Shown: positions 40,785 to 49,143 of the stretch, piece after piece
Layout of the letters: each line of letters opens with the position of its first letter
How positions within the stretch are numbered: position 1 is the first letter of the stretch
Assembly (NCBI GenBank): GCA_028697145.1
Contig: JAQVFR010000020.1
Span: 1-57,457, forward strand
DNA length: 57,457 nucleotides
Source of the DNA: Actinomycetota bacterium
GTDB lineage: Bacteria > Actinomycetota > Geothermincolia > Geothermincolales > RBG-13-55-18
Reading direction: 5' to 3'
Program-made: the position numbers and the translations under genes
The notes under the pieces: generated by a model
Database searches by the model: none
The model's input: the letters and a program-made list of their open reading frames with translations, nothing else
What the model was told of the DNA's origin: nothing

Positions 40785-42071
40785 TCAAGCTTTCTCTGCG
40801 CACCCCACCATCTCGATGAGCGCCTGGATGCGCGTGGTGAGCTGACCCGTGTCCTCGCTGCTGTAGTCCGTCTCCAGGTAGAGGAACGGCACCCCCTCTT
40901 TTTCCATCTCCCGTTGCACACTGAAAGCCTCTACGGTATAGGGGTCGCAGAACTGCAGGGAGTAATGGACCACCGCGTCGATATCGTAGTCTTCCACCAG
41001 CTGCTTTATGTGCTCTATGCGCTCCCGGTTAGGGGTGAAGATGGCGCAGTGTATGTTGAGGTAGCGGTCCGCGATATTGTCCAGCAGGGCCTCCGTGTCC
41101 GCGGCGTCCTCTTCCACGAGGTTGTCGAAGTAGCGTATGCCCGTGCACATCTCGTCCATTGCCACCACGGCGCCGGAGGTCTCTATCAGTGTGGCTACCT
41201 TCCAGTTGGGCAGGGCCATGGGGCACCCGGAGAGCAGGATGCGCGGGCGGTGTGCGCCCCCGATGGACACCCCCGCCTTTTTCCGCTCCTCCAGCTCGTC
41301 GCATAGAGCGTTGATCTTCTCCGTCAGGCGCGCGGGATCGTCGTAGAAAGCTATCTGGTCGATGAGCAGCGCGTCGCGTCCGGAGATGACCGGGGGGTCG
41401 CTCTTGCGCAGCTCTTCCAGGCGCAGCAGGGCCTTGCGCTTCTCGTTTACCAGGCGGATCGCATCGCGGATCTGCTTCTCCCCGATCTTCTTTCCGGTCA
41501 TCTCCTCCATGCGCTCCAGCATGCGCCGTATCTCTTTGCGCCAGAGGTCACGGTCGTGCTCCAGTTTCATCTGGGGGACCTCCATTATATGCACGGGTTG
41601 GAGTTCCCCCAGCATCTCGAAGTACTTCTTTTTTCCGTCGCAAGTGGTCTCTCCGACCAGGAGGTCGCATGACTCGATATACGGGCATACCTTCGCTAGC
41701 TTGAACCCGAGGGAGGACTTGATGAGGGCGCAGATGTTGCGGGGCAGGTATTTTTCCGCTTCCTCCGCCGCTACCTGCGCTCCGGCGCAGAGCCCCACGC
41801 ATATGCCTCCCGCGGCGATGATCAGCTCCTCGGGGACGTAAGTGCAGAAGGTGCCCACCACCACAGCGCCAGCTTCGCGGTGCTCGACCAGTTCCTTGAT
41901 ACGCAAGCCGTGCACCTCAGAGAAAACGAAATCGAAATACTCCATGCCCCCGGGGCGACCCTCCTGGCTGAGGATATTCTCTTCGTACATGGGCGGGAGT
42001 ACCTCCAGCAAACCGTCGTGGGCGTCCAGGTCGATCCCGAGCTCTTTCCACATGTCGTGATAATCCGTCAT
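40785..42071 (-). CDS. 2-hydroxyacyl-CoA dehydratase/double-cubane-cluster-like protein
   Basis: A 428-residue member of the HgdB/BcrB/YjiM family: VVGTFCTYVPEELIIAAGG, VCPYIESCDLLVGETTCDGK, ILLSGCPMALPNW, MDEMCTGIRYFDN and VVHYSLQFCDPY carry the cysteines that bind the Fe-S cluster(s). Only one such subunit is encoded, with one activator, which resembles double-cubane cluster proteins (YjiM/YjiL) rather than a two-subunit dehydratase. Such proteins carry out ATP-driven reductions of small molecules; the substrate here is unknown. ATG 42071 lies behind AGGAGG. The DUF3343 gene ends 22 bases upstream. Confidence 0.85.
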   Translation of the reverse strand: MTDYHDMWKELGIDLDAHDGLLEVLPPMYEENILSQEGRPGGMEYFDFVFSEVHGLRIKELVEHREAGAVVVGTFCTYVPEELIIAAGGICVGLCAGAQVAAEEAEKYLPRNICALIKSSLGFKLAKVCPYIESCDLLVGETTCDGKKKYFEMLGELQPVHIMEVPQMKLEHDRDLWRKEIRRMLERMEEMTGKKIGEKQIRDAIRLVNEKRKALLRLEELRKSDPPVISGRDALLIDQIAFYDDPARLTEKINALCDELEERKKAGVSIGGAHRPRILLSGCPMALPNWKVATLIETSGAVVAMDEMCTGIRYFDNLVEEDAADTEALLDNIADRYLNIHCAIFTPNRERIEHIKQLVEDYDIDAVVHYSLQFCDPYTVEAFSVQREMEKEGVPFLYLETDYSSEDTGQLTTRIQALIEMVGCAEKA

Positions 42072-42093
42072 GATACCTCCTGTTGCGTTCTTT

Positions 42094-42336
42094 TTAAACC
42101 CAGCGCGAGCGGTACGGTTCCACGCCCGCATAGATGACATCTGCCGCGTCTAAAGCCTTCTGCGCCGCGCCGGCCAGCTCGCAATCGATGCGCAGCGATA
42201 TGCCGCAATCGACGCTGAACTCTCGTGGAGTGTTGATCACGGAGTGTTTGATCCCCGCTTCCTCGAGGGCTTTCTCACCGCTTAAAGCCTGATGGGTGGA
42301 GTTGAAGAGGACGACGAGGCAATTGTGATCGTTCAT
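42094..42336 (-). CDS. DUF3343 putative Se/S carrier-like protein
   Basis: An 80-residue protein: CLVVLFNSTHQALSGEKALE, the family signature INTPREFSVDCGISLRI with its conserved Cys, then a helix and IYAGVEP end. DUF3343 (PF11823) is annotated as a putative selenium/sulfur carrier and is linked with selenium genes in many genomes. Here it precedes a double-cubane-like dehydratase gene and its activator. A role in delivering sulfur or selenium, or in maturing the partner, fits both the family and the selenoproteins in this window. TATAAT-like boxes occur upstream, at about 42365-42390 on minus. Confidence 0.85.
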   Translation of the reverse strand: MNDHNCLVVLFNSTHQALSGEKALEEAGIKHSVINTPREFSVDCGISLRIDCELAGAAQKALDAADVIYAGVEPYRSRWV

Positions 42337-42472
42337 AAAGATTACTAATCCTTATCATAAGTATAGATTATAGGCTGGATTATAGCGATAAGGAAAGGTA
42401 TGCGCAACCGCACGCCTCGACGGATGTGTTCGCCCCGCTCCGGGTGCAGGGGAAACGGCCTGGATGTCCCGG

Positions 42473-44410
42473 TCAGGCAGCTTCCTTCGGCAGGTTCTGC
42501 AGCGCCTGCGGGTTCTCCACGGAAGCCAGGTCGCCAAGTTCCTCGCCCAGGTATTTCGCCTTGATGAGGCCGCGCACTATCTTGGCGGAGCGGGTCTTGG
42601 GCAGGGCGTTGACGAAATGTATATCCTGGGGCCGATAGGCCTTTCCGGCCGTCTCGCAGACCTTTGACATGATGCTGTCCTTGAGATCGTCCCCGGGGTG
42701 GAAGCCGTCCTTGAGGATGACGAAGCACACGATAGCCTCGCCCCTGGTGTCGTGTGGGACCCCGATCACCGCTGCCTCGGAGACCGCCTCGTGCTCGATG
42801 AGGGCCGCCTCGATCTCCGCCGGGCCGGTGCGGCGCCCGGAGACCTTGATGGTGTCGTCGGAGCGGCCGTGCAGGAACCAGAAGCCGTCGGAGTCCACCG
42901 AGGCCCAGTCCCCGTGGTACCAGATGTCCGGCCAGCGAGACCAGTAGGTCTCGATGTAGCGCTCGGGGTCTCGCCAGAAGCCGCGAGTCATGGACGGGGC
43001 CGGCTTGGTGGCGACCAGGTGCCCCTTCTCTCCGCGCACCGGCTTGCCGTCGTCGTCGAATACGTCGACGGCCATGCCCAGTCCGGGCCCCCTGAGGGTG
43101 ATGGGCTTGAGCTCGGTGATGGGCAGGGGTGAGAGGAAGCAGCCTATTATCTCGGTGCCGCCGCTGATGTTGATGATGGGAAGCCTTCCCTTTCCCACCC
43201 TCTCGAAGAACCACTCCCATGACTCAGGGTCCCAGGGCTCCCCGGTGGAGCCGAGCAGGCGGAGGCTGGAGGTGTCGTGCCTGTCTATCATGTCCTCCCC
43301 GAAACGCATGAGCATGCGGATGGCGGTGGGCGAGATGCCGAACGTGGTGATCTCATGGCGTTCAACCAGTTCCCAGAGGCGGTCGGGTTCGGGGTAGTCG
43401 GGAACGCCCTCGAAGATCAGGAAAGTGCCCCCGAAGTTCATGACCCCTATGATCATCCAGGGCCCCATCATCCAGCCGATGTCGGTTAGCCAGAAGAAGA
43501 CGTCGTCTTCCTTGACGTCGAAGTAATATCCCAGTTCCTTGCAGATCTGGGCCAGGCAGCCGCCATGGGTATGCACCGTGCCCTTGGGCTTGCCGGTGGT
43601 CCCGGAGGTGTAGATCATGAGGGCGTAGTCCTCGGAATCCATTTCCTCCGTGGGGCATTCCTCGGGGAGGTCCCGCAGGTAAGCGTCCATGAGTACGTCG
43701 CGCGCGGGGTCGTAGGGGAAGGACAGCCCGAGATGATCGAATACCAGCACCTTGCGCACCGACGGGACTTGCCTCAAAGCCTCGTCCGCGTTCTCCTTGA
43801 TGGGGTAAGTCTTCCCCCTGCGCAGGGAGCCGTCCGCGGTGATGAGCACCTTCGCCCCGGCGTCCCGGAGGCGGGCCGCCACCGGCTGAGGTCCGAAGCC
43901 GGAGAAGATGGGGATGGCTATGGCGCCGATCTTGAAGCAGGCAAGGAGGGAGAAGACGATCTCGGGAATCATGGGCATGTAGATGCCGACGACGTCGCCT
44001 CTCTCTATGCCCGCGTCGCGCAGCGCCCGGGCCATCCTGCACGTCTCCGCGTACGCTTCCTTGTAGGTATAGCTGCGCACGGCCCCGCCGTCGCCCTCCC
44101 AGATGAAGGCCGTCTTGTCCTTGACGGGCGTCTCCATGTGCTTGTCCAGGCAGTTGAGGACGATGTTGGTCTTCCCGCCCACGTACCACTTGGCCCAGGC
44201 GGCCCCGTCCGACGTGTCCAGGACGCTTTCGTACGGCCTGTACCAGTGGACGTCCAGGTCCTCCATTATGGCGTCCCAGAACCATTCCAGCTCGTCCGTG
44301 CTTCTATTCACCAGCTCCTCATAGTCACATATGCAGTGTTTGCGCATAAACCTGGTGATATTGGACTTCTCGATGTAGTCTCCATATGGCTTCCAGACGA
44401 CCTCGCTCAT
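42473..44410 (-). CDS. Acetyl-CoA synthetase-like AMP-forming acyl-CoA ligase
   Basis: A 645-residue ANL enzyme with the ACS N-terminal domain, YTYKEAYAETCRMARALRDAG, P-loop-like MIYTSGTTGKPKGTVHTHGG, INISGGTEIIGCFLSPLPI, the hinge region FWFLHGRSDDTIKVSGRRTGP and a C-terminal lysine region LPKTRSAKIVRGLIK (catalytic Lys). It activates a carboxylate, acetate or propionate or a related short acid, to the CoA thioester at the cost of ATP to AMP. ATG 44410 is preferred over the GTG at 44422, which abuts GGAGG. Two small ORFs and a consensus promoter lie upstream on the same strand. Confidence 0.9.
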   Translation of the reverse strand: MSEVVWKPYGDYIEKSNITRFMRKHCICDYEELVNRSTDELEWFWDAIMEDLDVHWYRPYESVLDTSDGAAWAKWYVGGKTNIVLNCLDKHMETPVKDKTAFIWEGDGGAVRSYTYKEAYAETCRMARALRDAGIERGDVVGIYMPMIPEIVFSLLACFKIGAIAIPIFSGFGPQPVAARLRDAGAKVLITADGSLRRGKTYPIKENADEALRQVPSVRKVLVFDHLGLSFPYDPARDVLMDAYLRDLPEECPTEEMDSEDYALMIYTSGTTGKPKGTVHTHGGCLAQICKELGYYFDVKEDDVFFWLTDIGWMMGPWMIIGVMNFGGTFLIFEGVPDYPEPDRLWELVERHEITTFGISPTAIRMLMRFGEDMIDRHDTSSLRLLGSTGEPWDPESWEWFFERVGKGRLPIINISGGTEIIGCFLSPLPITELKPITLRGPGLGMAVDVFDDDGKPVRGEKGHLVATKPAPSMTRGFWRDPERYIETYWSRWPDIWYHGDWASVDSDGFWFLHGRSDDTIKVSGRRTGPAEIEAALIEHEAVSEAAVIGVPHDTRGEAIVCFVILKDGFHPGDDLKDSIMSKVCETAGKAYRPQDIHFVNALPKTRSAKIVRGLIKAKYLGEELGDLASVENPQALQNLPKEAA

Positions 44411-44453
44411 GGGCTTTTCCACCTCCCGCTACTCGCTGCCGATTTACGGCGGA

Positions 44454-44657
44454 TCAACAGGCGCTGCGTCTCCTCTCCATAGCCGGTTCCGGATGATCGC
44501 AGGCCTTCGTGCCGGGCCATGACCTCACGAATGCCGGATAGCAGAGGAAATGTGCCAGATGAACGGGCGTGTTTGCCCGGTAGGGTCCCAGGCTGCTGCG
44601 GGCGCGGCCGACGGGTCGGCCTCCCTGGACCACGGGAGCGATTGCCAGATCTTTCAT
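44454..44657 (-). CDS. Small ORF upstream of the acyl-CoA ligase, unknown
   Basis: A 67-residue frame from ATG 44657, eight bases after GGGAGG. The product (KDLAIAPVVQGGRPVGRARS, then RANTPVHLAHFLCYPAF) has no recognisable family. The good ribosome binding site and position in the transcript between the promoter at 44888-44916 and the ligase gene argue for translation. The composition (Arg/Pro-rich) is ambiguous, so it may be a spurious frame in a leader region. Confidence 0.35.
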   Translation of the reverse strand: MKDLAIAPVVQGGRPVGRARSSLGPYRANTPVHLAHFLCYPAFVRSWPGTKACDHPEPAMERRRSAC

Positions 44658-44692
44658 GACCGTTATCCTCCCTTCTGGTGATGCGGTCAAAG

Positions 44693-44851
44693 TCAGGCCG
44701 CCAGAAGCGGCAACCCAAGGAAGAGGCGCTCCACGTCTTCGTCGCTGAAGCGAGCCAGCTCCAATACCTCGTTTTCGCTTTCGCGGACCTCATCCACGAA
44801 AGGCAGCCCCAGGTACCACCTCTCGACCTCGAAATCACTATACATTTTCAT
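44693..44851 (-). CDS. Small acidic protein with a duplicated VERxxLGLP motif
   Basis: About 52 residues from ATG 44851, roughly 30 bases after the predicted transcription start. The sequence contains DFEVERWYLGLPFVDEV and, nearer the C-terminus, SDEDVERLFLGLPLLAA, so EVERWYLGLP and DVERLFLGLP form an internal duplication in a highly acidic peptide. The upstream site is weak (CAGGTGA); ATG 44845 is an alternative. No family recognised. Location directly behind a consensus promoter makes it likely to be expressed. Confidence 0.5.
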   Translation of the reverse strand: MKMYSDFEVERWYLGLPFVDEVRESENEVLELARFSDEDVERLFLGLPLLAA

Positions 44852-44887
44852 CACCTGTTTCTCGAAAGAGATATAACTCCTATGAAA

Positions 44888-44916
44888 AGAATATAATTTA
44901 GAAACAACCATGTCAA
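44888..44916 (-). promoter_or_regulatory. Consensus sigma-70-type promoter for the ligase transcript
   Basis: On the minus strand TTGACA (44916-44911) is separated by 17 bases from TATTCT (44893-44888); an overlapping TATATT is also present. The expected start is near 44881. It lies in an unusually AT-rich divergent region (44852-45199), which also holds a possible plus-strand promoter for the XRE-cupin gene: TTGCCT 45130-45135, 18 bases, TATATT 45154-45159. Confidence 0.7.
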
Positions 44917-45199
44917 TAATCTACCTCATATTTAACACTAATGGCCTTAAAGCTAACATGCTTCGAGAATATAGAGAAAGAAAACGCAGGCAAGCACATC
45001 ATCGGAGCCGCATCTTATTCAATGGGCTCAATAACGCGGAGAATAATATCAATATCAGTTTCACCGAGACCAGTATTCGCGACATACCTGCCATTATCGA
45101 GAAACGACCTCAAGAAGACCCGTATTCATTTGCCTTATCATGGTATGTAAGACTATATTTTCTTTAGGCACTGTATTCTCGACACTAAGGGGGTTTAGC

Positions 45200-45736
45200 A
45201 TGGAGGATATCGGCGCAAAACTGAAGGAGCTGAGGCAGAGCAGGAAACTCACTATCCGAAAGGTCTCCGAGGGGACGGGGTTTTCCATCTCTTTCCTGAG
45301 CAAGCTGGAGAACGGCAAGAGCAGCATCACCATAAAGAACCTCATCAAGCTGACGAACTTCTTCGGCGTGACCTTAGCGGACGTTTTCTCCGGGGAGACC
45401 GCGCGCAAGATCGCCTTTCGCAGGGAGGAGCGGAAGAGGGTGGACAGCCCCGAGTCGGTCACCCTCGAGCTGCTCGTGGACGAGTCGGGGGTCGAGATGG
45501 AGCCCCTCCTCGGCACCTTCAAGGCGCATGCCAGGTATAGAGATCCGATAGAGCACGGCGGCGAGGAGTTCGCCATGGTGATAAAGGGCGAGTTCCGCTT
45601 CGAGTTGGGCAGCTCCGCCCATCACCTCCGCGAGGGGGATTGCGTCTATTTCCAGGGGGCGCAGTCGCACAGCTGGGAGAACATCTCCGGGGAAGAGGGC
45701 AGGCTGCTCATGGTTATAACCCCGCCCAGCGTCTGA
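45200..45736 (+). CDS. XRE-family regulator with C-terminal cupin domain
   Basis: A 178-residue regulator. Residues 1-70 are a helix-turn-helix of XRE type (IGAKLKELRQSRKLTIRKVS, SISFLSKLENGKSSITIKNL). Residues 100-178 form a cupin (HGGEEFAMVIKGEFRFELG, LREGDCVYFQGAQSHSWENI), presumably the sensor for a small metabolite. ATG 45200 follows AAGGGGGT by several bases. It is divergent from the acyl-CoA ligase transcript and lies 153 bases before the heliorhodopsin gene, so the ligase unit, heliorhodopsin and its own gene are all candidate targets. Confidence 0.88.
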   Translation: MEDIGAKLKELRQSRKLTIRKVSEGTGFSISFLSKLENGKSSITIKNLIKLTNFFGVTLADVFSGETARKIAFRREERKRVDSPESVTLELLVDESGVEMEPLLGTFKAHARYRDPIEHGGEEFAMVIKGEFRFELGSSAHHLREGDCVYFQGAQSHSWENISGEEGRLLMVITPPSV

Positions 45737-45889
45737 CCTCCCGCACGCCCTGCCCACTGGAAAAACCGCTTCGCGTGCCCGGCTTGTTTATTATCCGCGC
45801 CAGAGGAAATGATTTACATAGAGGATCGCGGATTGTCCTTCCTTGCGGAAAGCCGGCCGTCGTGCGGCCCCGATCAGAAAGGGGATGAA

Positions 45890-46684
45890 ATGGAGAGAGA
45901 GAATTCAAACACAGCGGGAGAGGAGGCCTTCAAGAGGCTGCGTATCTATAACGCCGTCATGGGGGTTTTTCACCTCGCGCAGGGGATCCTCATGCTGGTA
46001 CTGAGCAACGCGACCTCGCTCCCCCTCACCACCAGCTACCTCAAGGGTGATCCCTTTGCGGGAGGCCAACTGCCCGCCCCCAGCACGGTGGCAAACCTGA
46101 GGTTGGGCCCCATGGTGGCGGCGTTCCTGCTCATGAGCGCTCTGGCCCATCTGCTGCTAGTGATGCCCGGTATCTTCGAGTGGTACGTCAGGAACCTCAA
46201 GAGGGGGATCAACCACGCGCGCTGGATAGAGTATTCCTTCAGCGCCTCGCTGATGATAGTGATCATCGCCATGCTCTCCGGCGTCTTTGACCTGAACGCC
46301 CTCATCCTCATCTTCTTCATGAACATGATGATGATCCTCTTCGGCTGGATCATGGAGCTGCACAACCAGACCACGGAGAGGACCAACTGGACCTCGTTCT
46401 ATTTCGGCTGCCTGGCGGGGATAGTGCCATGGGTGGTCATCGCCCTTTATTTCTTCTCGGCGGTCGCCAGTCCGGAGGCGGGCGTTCCCACCTTCGTGTA
46501 CTTCATCCTCCCCATCCTCTTCGTGTTCTTCAACAGCTTCGCCGTGAACATGGTCCTGCAGTACAAGAAGGTGGGGAAGTGGAGGGACTATCTCTTCGGC
46601 GAGAGGATATACATCCTCCTGAGCCTGCTCGCCAAGTCGGCGCTGGCGTGGCAGGTCTTCGGCGGCGCGCTGCGCGGCTCCTGA
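45890..46684 (+). CDS. Heliorhodopsin
   Basis: A 264-residue protein with seven hydrophobic helices. Family marks include RLRIYNAVMGVFHLAQGILM in helix A, ARWIEYSFSASLMIVIIAML in helix C, WTSFYFGCLAGIVPWVVIAL, FVFFNSFAVNMVLQYKKVGK and helix G SLLAKSALAWQVFGG, whose Lys is the retinal Schiff-base residue. Heliorhodopsins are retinal photoreceptors with inverted topology (N-terminus inside) and are found mainly in monoderm bacteria and archaea; their output is unresolved. ATG 45890 lies behind AAAGGGGA. No retinal synthesis gene is in the window. The gene follows a cupin-XRE regulator gene and converges with an esterase gene. Confidence 0.92.
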   Translation: MERENSNTAGEEAFKRLRIYNAVMGVFHLAQGILMLVLSNATSLPLTTSYLKGDPFAGGQLPAPSTVANLRLGPMVAAFLLMSALAHLLLVMPGIFEWYVRNLKRGINHARWIEYSFSASLMIVIIAMLSGVFDLNALILIFFMNMMMILFGWIMELHNQTTERTNWTSFYFGCLAGIVPWVVIALYFFSAVASPEAGVPTFVYFILPILFVFFNSFAVNMVLQYKKVGKWRDYLFGERIYILLSLLAKSALAWQVFGGALRGS

Positions 46685-46751
46685 AAGGAGGCCGTTCAGC
46701 CGCGGGCCTCGGGGAAGGTGCGGCCTCCGGGGACCGGTGGCCTGCAGGCCC

Positions 46752-47501
46752 TCAAGACAGGCGGTTGATGAACTCGATGCAGCGGTCCACGATAAGCTGC
46801 TGGTCGTTGTCCAGGGTGGCCACGTGGTAGGAGTTCTCCAGCCACACCAGCTCCTTGTCGGTGGAGCTGACGTTCTCGAGGATGAACGGTCCGTTAGCCG
46901 TTGACACCACGTGGTCTTCCCGGGACGAGAAGATGAGGATGGGCGCGGTGATCCTGGCGATATCCGCCTTCGTCACCTTCATGAGCTGGTAGAGTTCGGC
47001 CGCGGCCGCCACCGGCACCTTGTCATAGCACGATTCCTCGGCGTCGGGGTTCTTTATGTCACTCCCCACCCCGGGGATGGTCTTGAGCACGTACTTGACC
47101 ACCGGCGTAAGCGGCATCATGGGATTGAGCTTCGATACCGCCGCGTTGATGGGCATGAGGCCGGCCACCTCGTCCGCGTAGCGCTCTCCCAGGAAGCAGG
47201 TGATGGTCCCGCCCATGGAGAGGCCGGTGACGAACACCTTATCGCAGCGCTCAAGCAGCTCCTGCAGGGCTTTTTCCGCTTCCCCCGTCCATTCCCGCCA
47301 CGTGCGCGTGCCCATGTCCTTCACCGTGGTGCCGTGCCCGGGCAGTCGCGGCCCCAGCACCGTGAAGCCCGCGGCCGCCAGCTTCTCCCCCAGGGGCAGC
47401 ATGCTCTGCGTGCAGCCGGTGAAGCCGTGCACCACCAGCACCCCCGTCTTTCCGCCTTCGAACGAAAACGGTTCGGCATCAGGCCATACTTCCTCGGCCA
47501 T
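46752..47501 (-). CDS. Alpha/beta hydrolase (Est30-like carboxylesterase)
   Basis: A 249-residue serine hydrolase: VLVVHGFTGCTQSMLPLGE (oxyanion side), GPRLPGHGTT, nucleophile elbow FVTGLSMGGTITCF, acid ILIFSSREDHVVST and His ENSYHVATLD. It is close in pattern to the Bacillus/Geobacillus Est30 carboxylesterases and monoacylglycerol lipases, cytosolic. The ATG follows GGAGG. It lies 105 bases downstream of the glycerol kinase gene, which would suit a monoacylglycerol lipase feeding glycerol to GlpK; that link is inferred. Confidence 0.87.
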   Translation of the reverse strand: MAEEVWPDAEPFSFEGGKTGVLVVHGFTGCTQSMLPLGEKLAAAGFTVLGPRLPGHGTTVKDMGTRTWREWTGEAEKALQELLERCDKVFVTGLSMGGTITCFLGERYADEVAGLMPINAAVSKLNPMMPLTPVVKYVLKTIPGVGSDIKNPDAEESCYDKVPVAAAAELYQLMKVTKADIARITAPILIFSSREDHVVSTANGPFILENVSSTDKELVWLENSYHVATLDNDQQLIVDRCIEFINRLS

Positions 47502-47606
47502 CTTCCCCTCCTTTTTCCGGGCGGCGAATCATCGCCTCTACCTTTCGTGCACCCGATCCCACGGCCCCCGCCGGAGCCAGGCTCGCGGGGCCCGCTTCCC
47601 GGTGGC

Positions 47607-49124
47607 CTAATCCCCGGCCTCGCAGGCCATGTCCTCCCTCGCCCAGTCGAGGCTGCGTTCCACGGCACGTCTCCAGTCCCGGCGCATGATAGACACGCGC
47701 TCGCCGGCGGAGGAGTCCGGCATGGCCTCGCGGTCCAGCTTCCAGCGCTCCTCCACCTCCCGCATGCTCTCCCAGAAACCCGTGGCGAGGCCCGCCAGCA
47801 GCGCGGCTCCCAGCGAGGTGGTCTCGGAGATCACCGGGCGGCGCACGGGCACACCCAGGAGGTCGGCCTGGTATTGCAGGAGCATGTCCATGACGCTGGC
47901 ACCCCCGTCCACGCGCAGCTCCTTGAGCGGGACCGATGCCTCGTCGCGCATGACCTCCACCACGTCGGCGGTCTGAAGGGCCATGGACTCGATGACGGCG
48001 CGGGCGATATGCGATCGGTTCGTCCCCCTGGTCATGCCGATGAGCAACGCGCGGGCCCCGGGGTCCCAGTGCGGCGCCCCCAGGCCCACGAAGGCGGGCA
48101 CGAAGTATACGCCGTCGGTGTCATCCACCTGCGCGGCCAGCTCGTCGACCTCGGAGGCGTCATCGATGATGCGCAGCCCGTCGCGCAGCCAGTTGACGGC
48201 CGCCCCGGTGATGAAGATGGCGCCCTCCATGGCGTAGGTCACCCGGCCCCCCATGGACCAGGCCACCGTGGTGAGCAGCCCCTTCCTGGAGATACGGGGC
48301 TCCCCCCCTATGTTCATGAGCACGAAGCTCCCCGTGCCGTAGGTGTTCTTGGTCATGCCGGGATGAAAGCACGCCTGCCCGAAGAGAGCCGCCTGCTGGT
48401 CGCCGGCGACACCGGCGATGGGCGCGGTGATGCCCAGGAAGGACTCCGGGTCGGTCTCCCCGAACACGCCGCACGATTCCTTTACCTCGGGGAGCATGGA
48501 CATGGGGATGGAACACATGGACGCGAGCTCGGGGTCCCAGGTGAGGTCGCGGATGTTGAAGAGCAGGGTGCGGCTGGCGTTGGAGACATCGGTGGCGTGG
48601 ACGCGTCCCCCGGTGAGGCGGTAGATGAGCCAGGAATCCATGGTGCCGAAACACAGCTCTCCGGCTTCCGCGCGCCTCGCTATCTCCGGCTCGTTCTCCA
48701 TGACCCAGGTCAGCTTGGTCCCGGAAAAATATGGGTCCAGCACCAGGCCGGTCTTCTCCCTCACCGTGTCCTCCAGGCCTTCCTCCACGCAGCGGCGGCA
48801 GATATCGGCGCTGCGCCGGCACTGCCAGACGATGGCGTTGCGCACCGGCTCCCCGCTCTCCCGGTCCCATATCACCGTGGTCTCGCGCTGGTTGGTGATC
48901 CCTACCGCCATGACGTCCGCCGCCCCGGCCCCGGCTTCCGCGAGGGCGCGGCGCGCCGCCTCCAGGGTGCGCTGCCATATCTCCTGGGCATCGTGCTCGA
49001 CCCAACCCGGCTGGGGGTAATGCTGCTTGAATTCCAGGGATACGCTGGAGAGAGGCTGCTGGTCGCGGTCGAAGCACATGCACTTGGTCCCGGTCGTTCC
49101 CTCATCGATGGCGAGGATGATCAT
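47607..49124 (-). CDS. glpK: Glycerol kinase
   Basis: A 505-residue FGGY kinase, of normal GlpK length: ILAIDEGTTGTKCMCFDRD, FKQHYPQPGWVEHDAQEIW, VGITNQRETTVIWDRESG, IVWQCRRSADIC, FGTMDSWLIYRLTGG, GVAGDQQAALFGQACF, KNTYGTGSFVLMN and the C-terminal VDGGASVMDMLLQYQADLLG. It phosphorylates glycerol to sn-glycerol-3-phosphate with ATP. ATG 49124 follows GGAGG by four bases. No glpF or glpD adjoins it; the esterase downstream and the PaaK-like ligase upstream are on the same strand. Confidence 0.93.
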   Translation of the reverse strand: MIILAIDEGTTGTKCMCFDRDQQPLSSVSLEFKQHYPQPGWVEHDAQEIWQRTLEAARRALAEAGAGAADVMAVGITNQRETTVIWDRESGEPVRNAIVWQCRRSADICRRCVEEGLEDTVREKTGLVLDPYFSGTKLTWVMENEPEIARRAEAGELCFGTMDSWLIYRLTGGRVHATDVSNASRTLLFNIRDLTWDPELASMCSIPMSMLPEVKESCGVFGETDPESFLGITAPIAGVAGDQQAALFGQACFHPGMTKNTYGTGSFVLMNIGGEPRISRKGLLTTVAWSMGGRVTYAMEGAIFITGAAVNWLRDGLRIIDDASEVDELAAQVDDTDGVYFVPAFVGLGAPHWDPGARALLIGMTRGTNRSHIARAVIESMALQTADVVEVMRDEASVPLKELRVDGGASVMDMLLQYQADLLGVPVRRPVISETTSLGAALLAGLATGFWESMREVEERWKLDREAMPDSSAGERVSIMRRDWRRAVERSLDWAREDMACEAGD

Positions 49125-49143
49125 GTGACCTCCAGTGCTGCGT

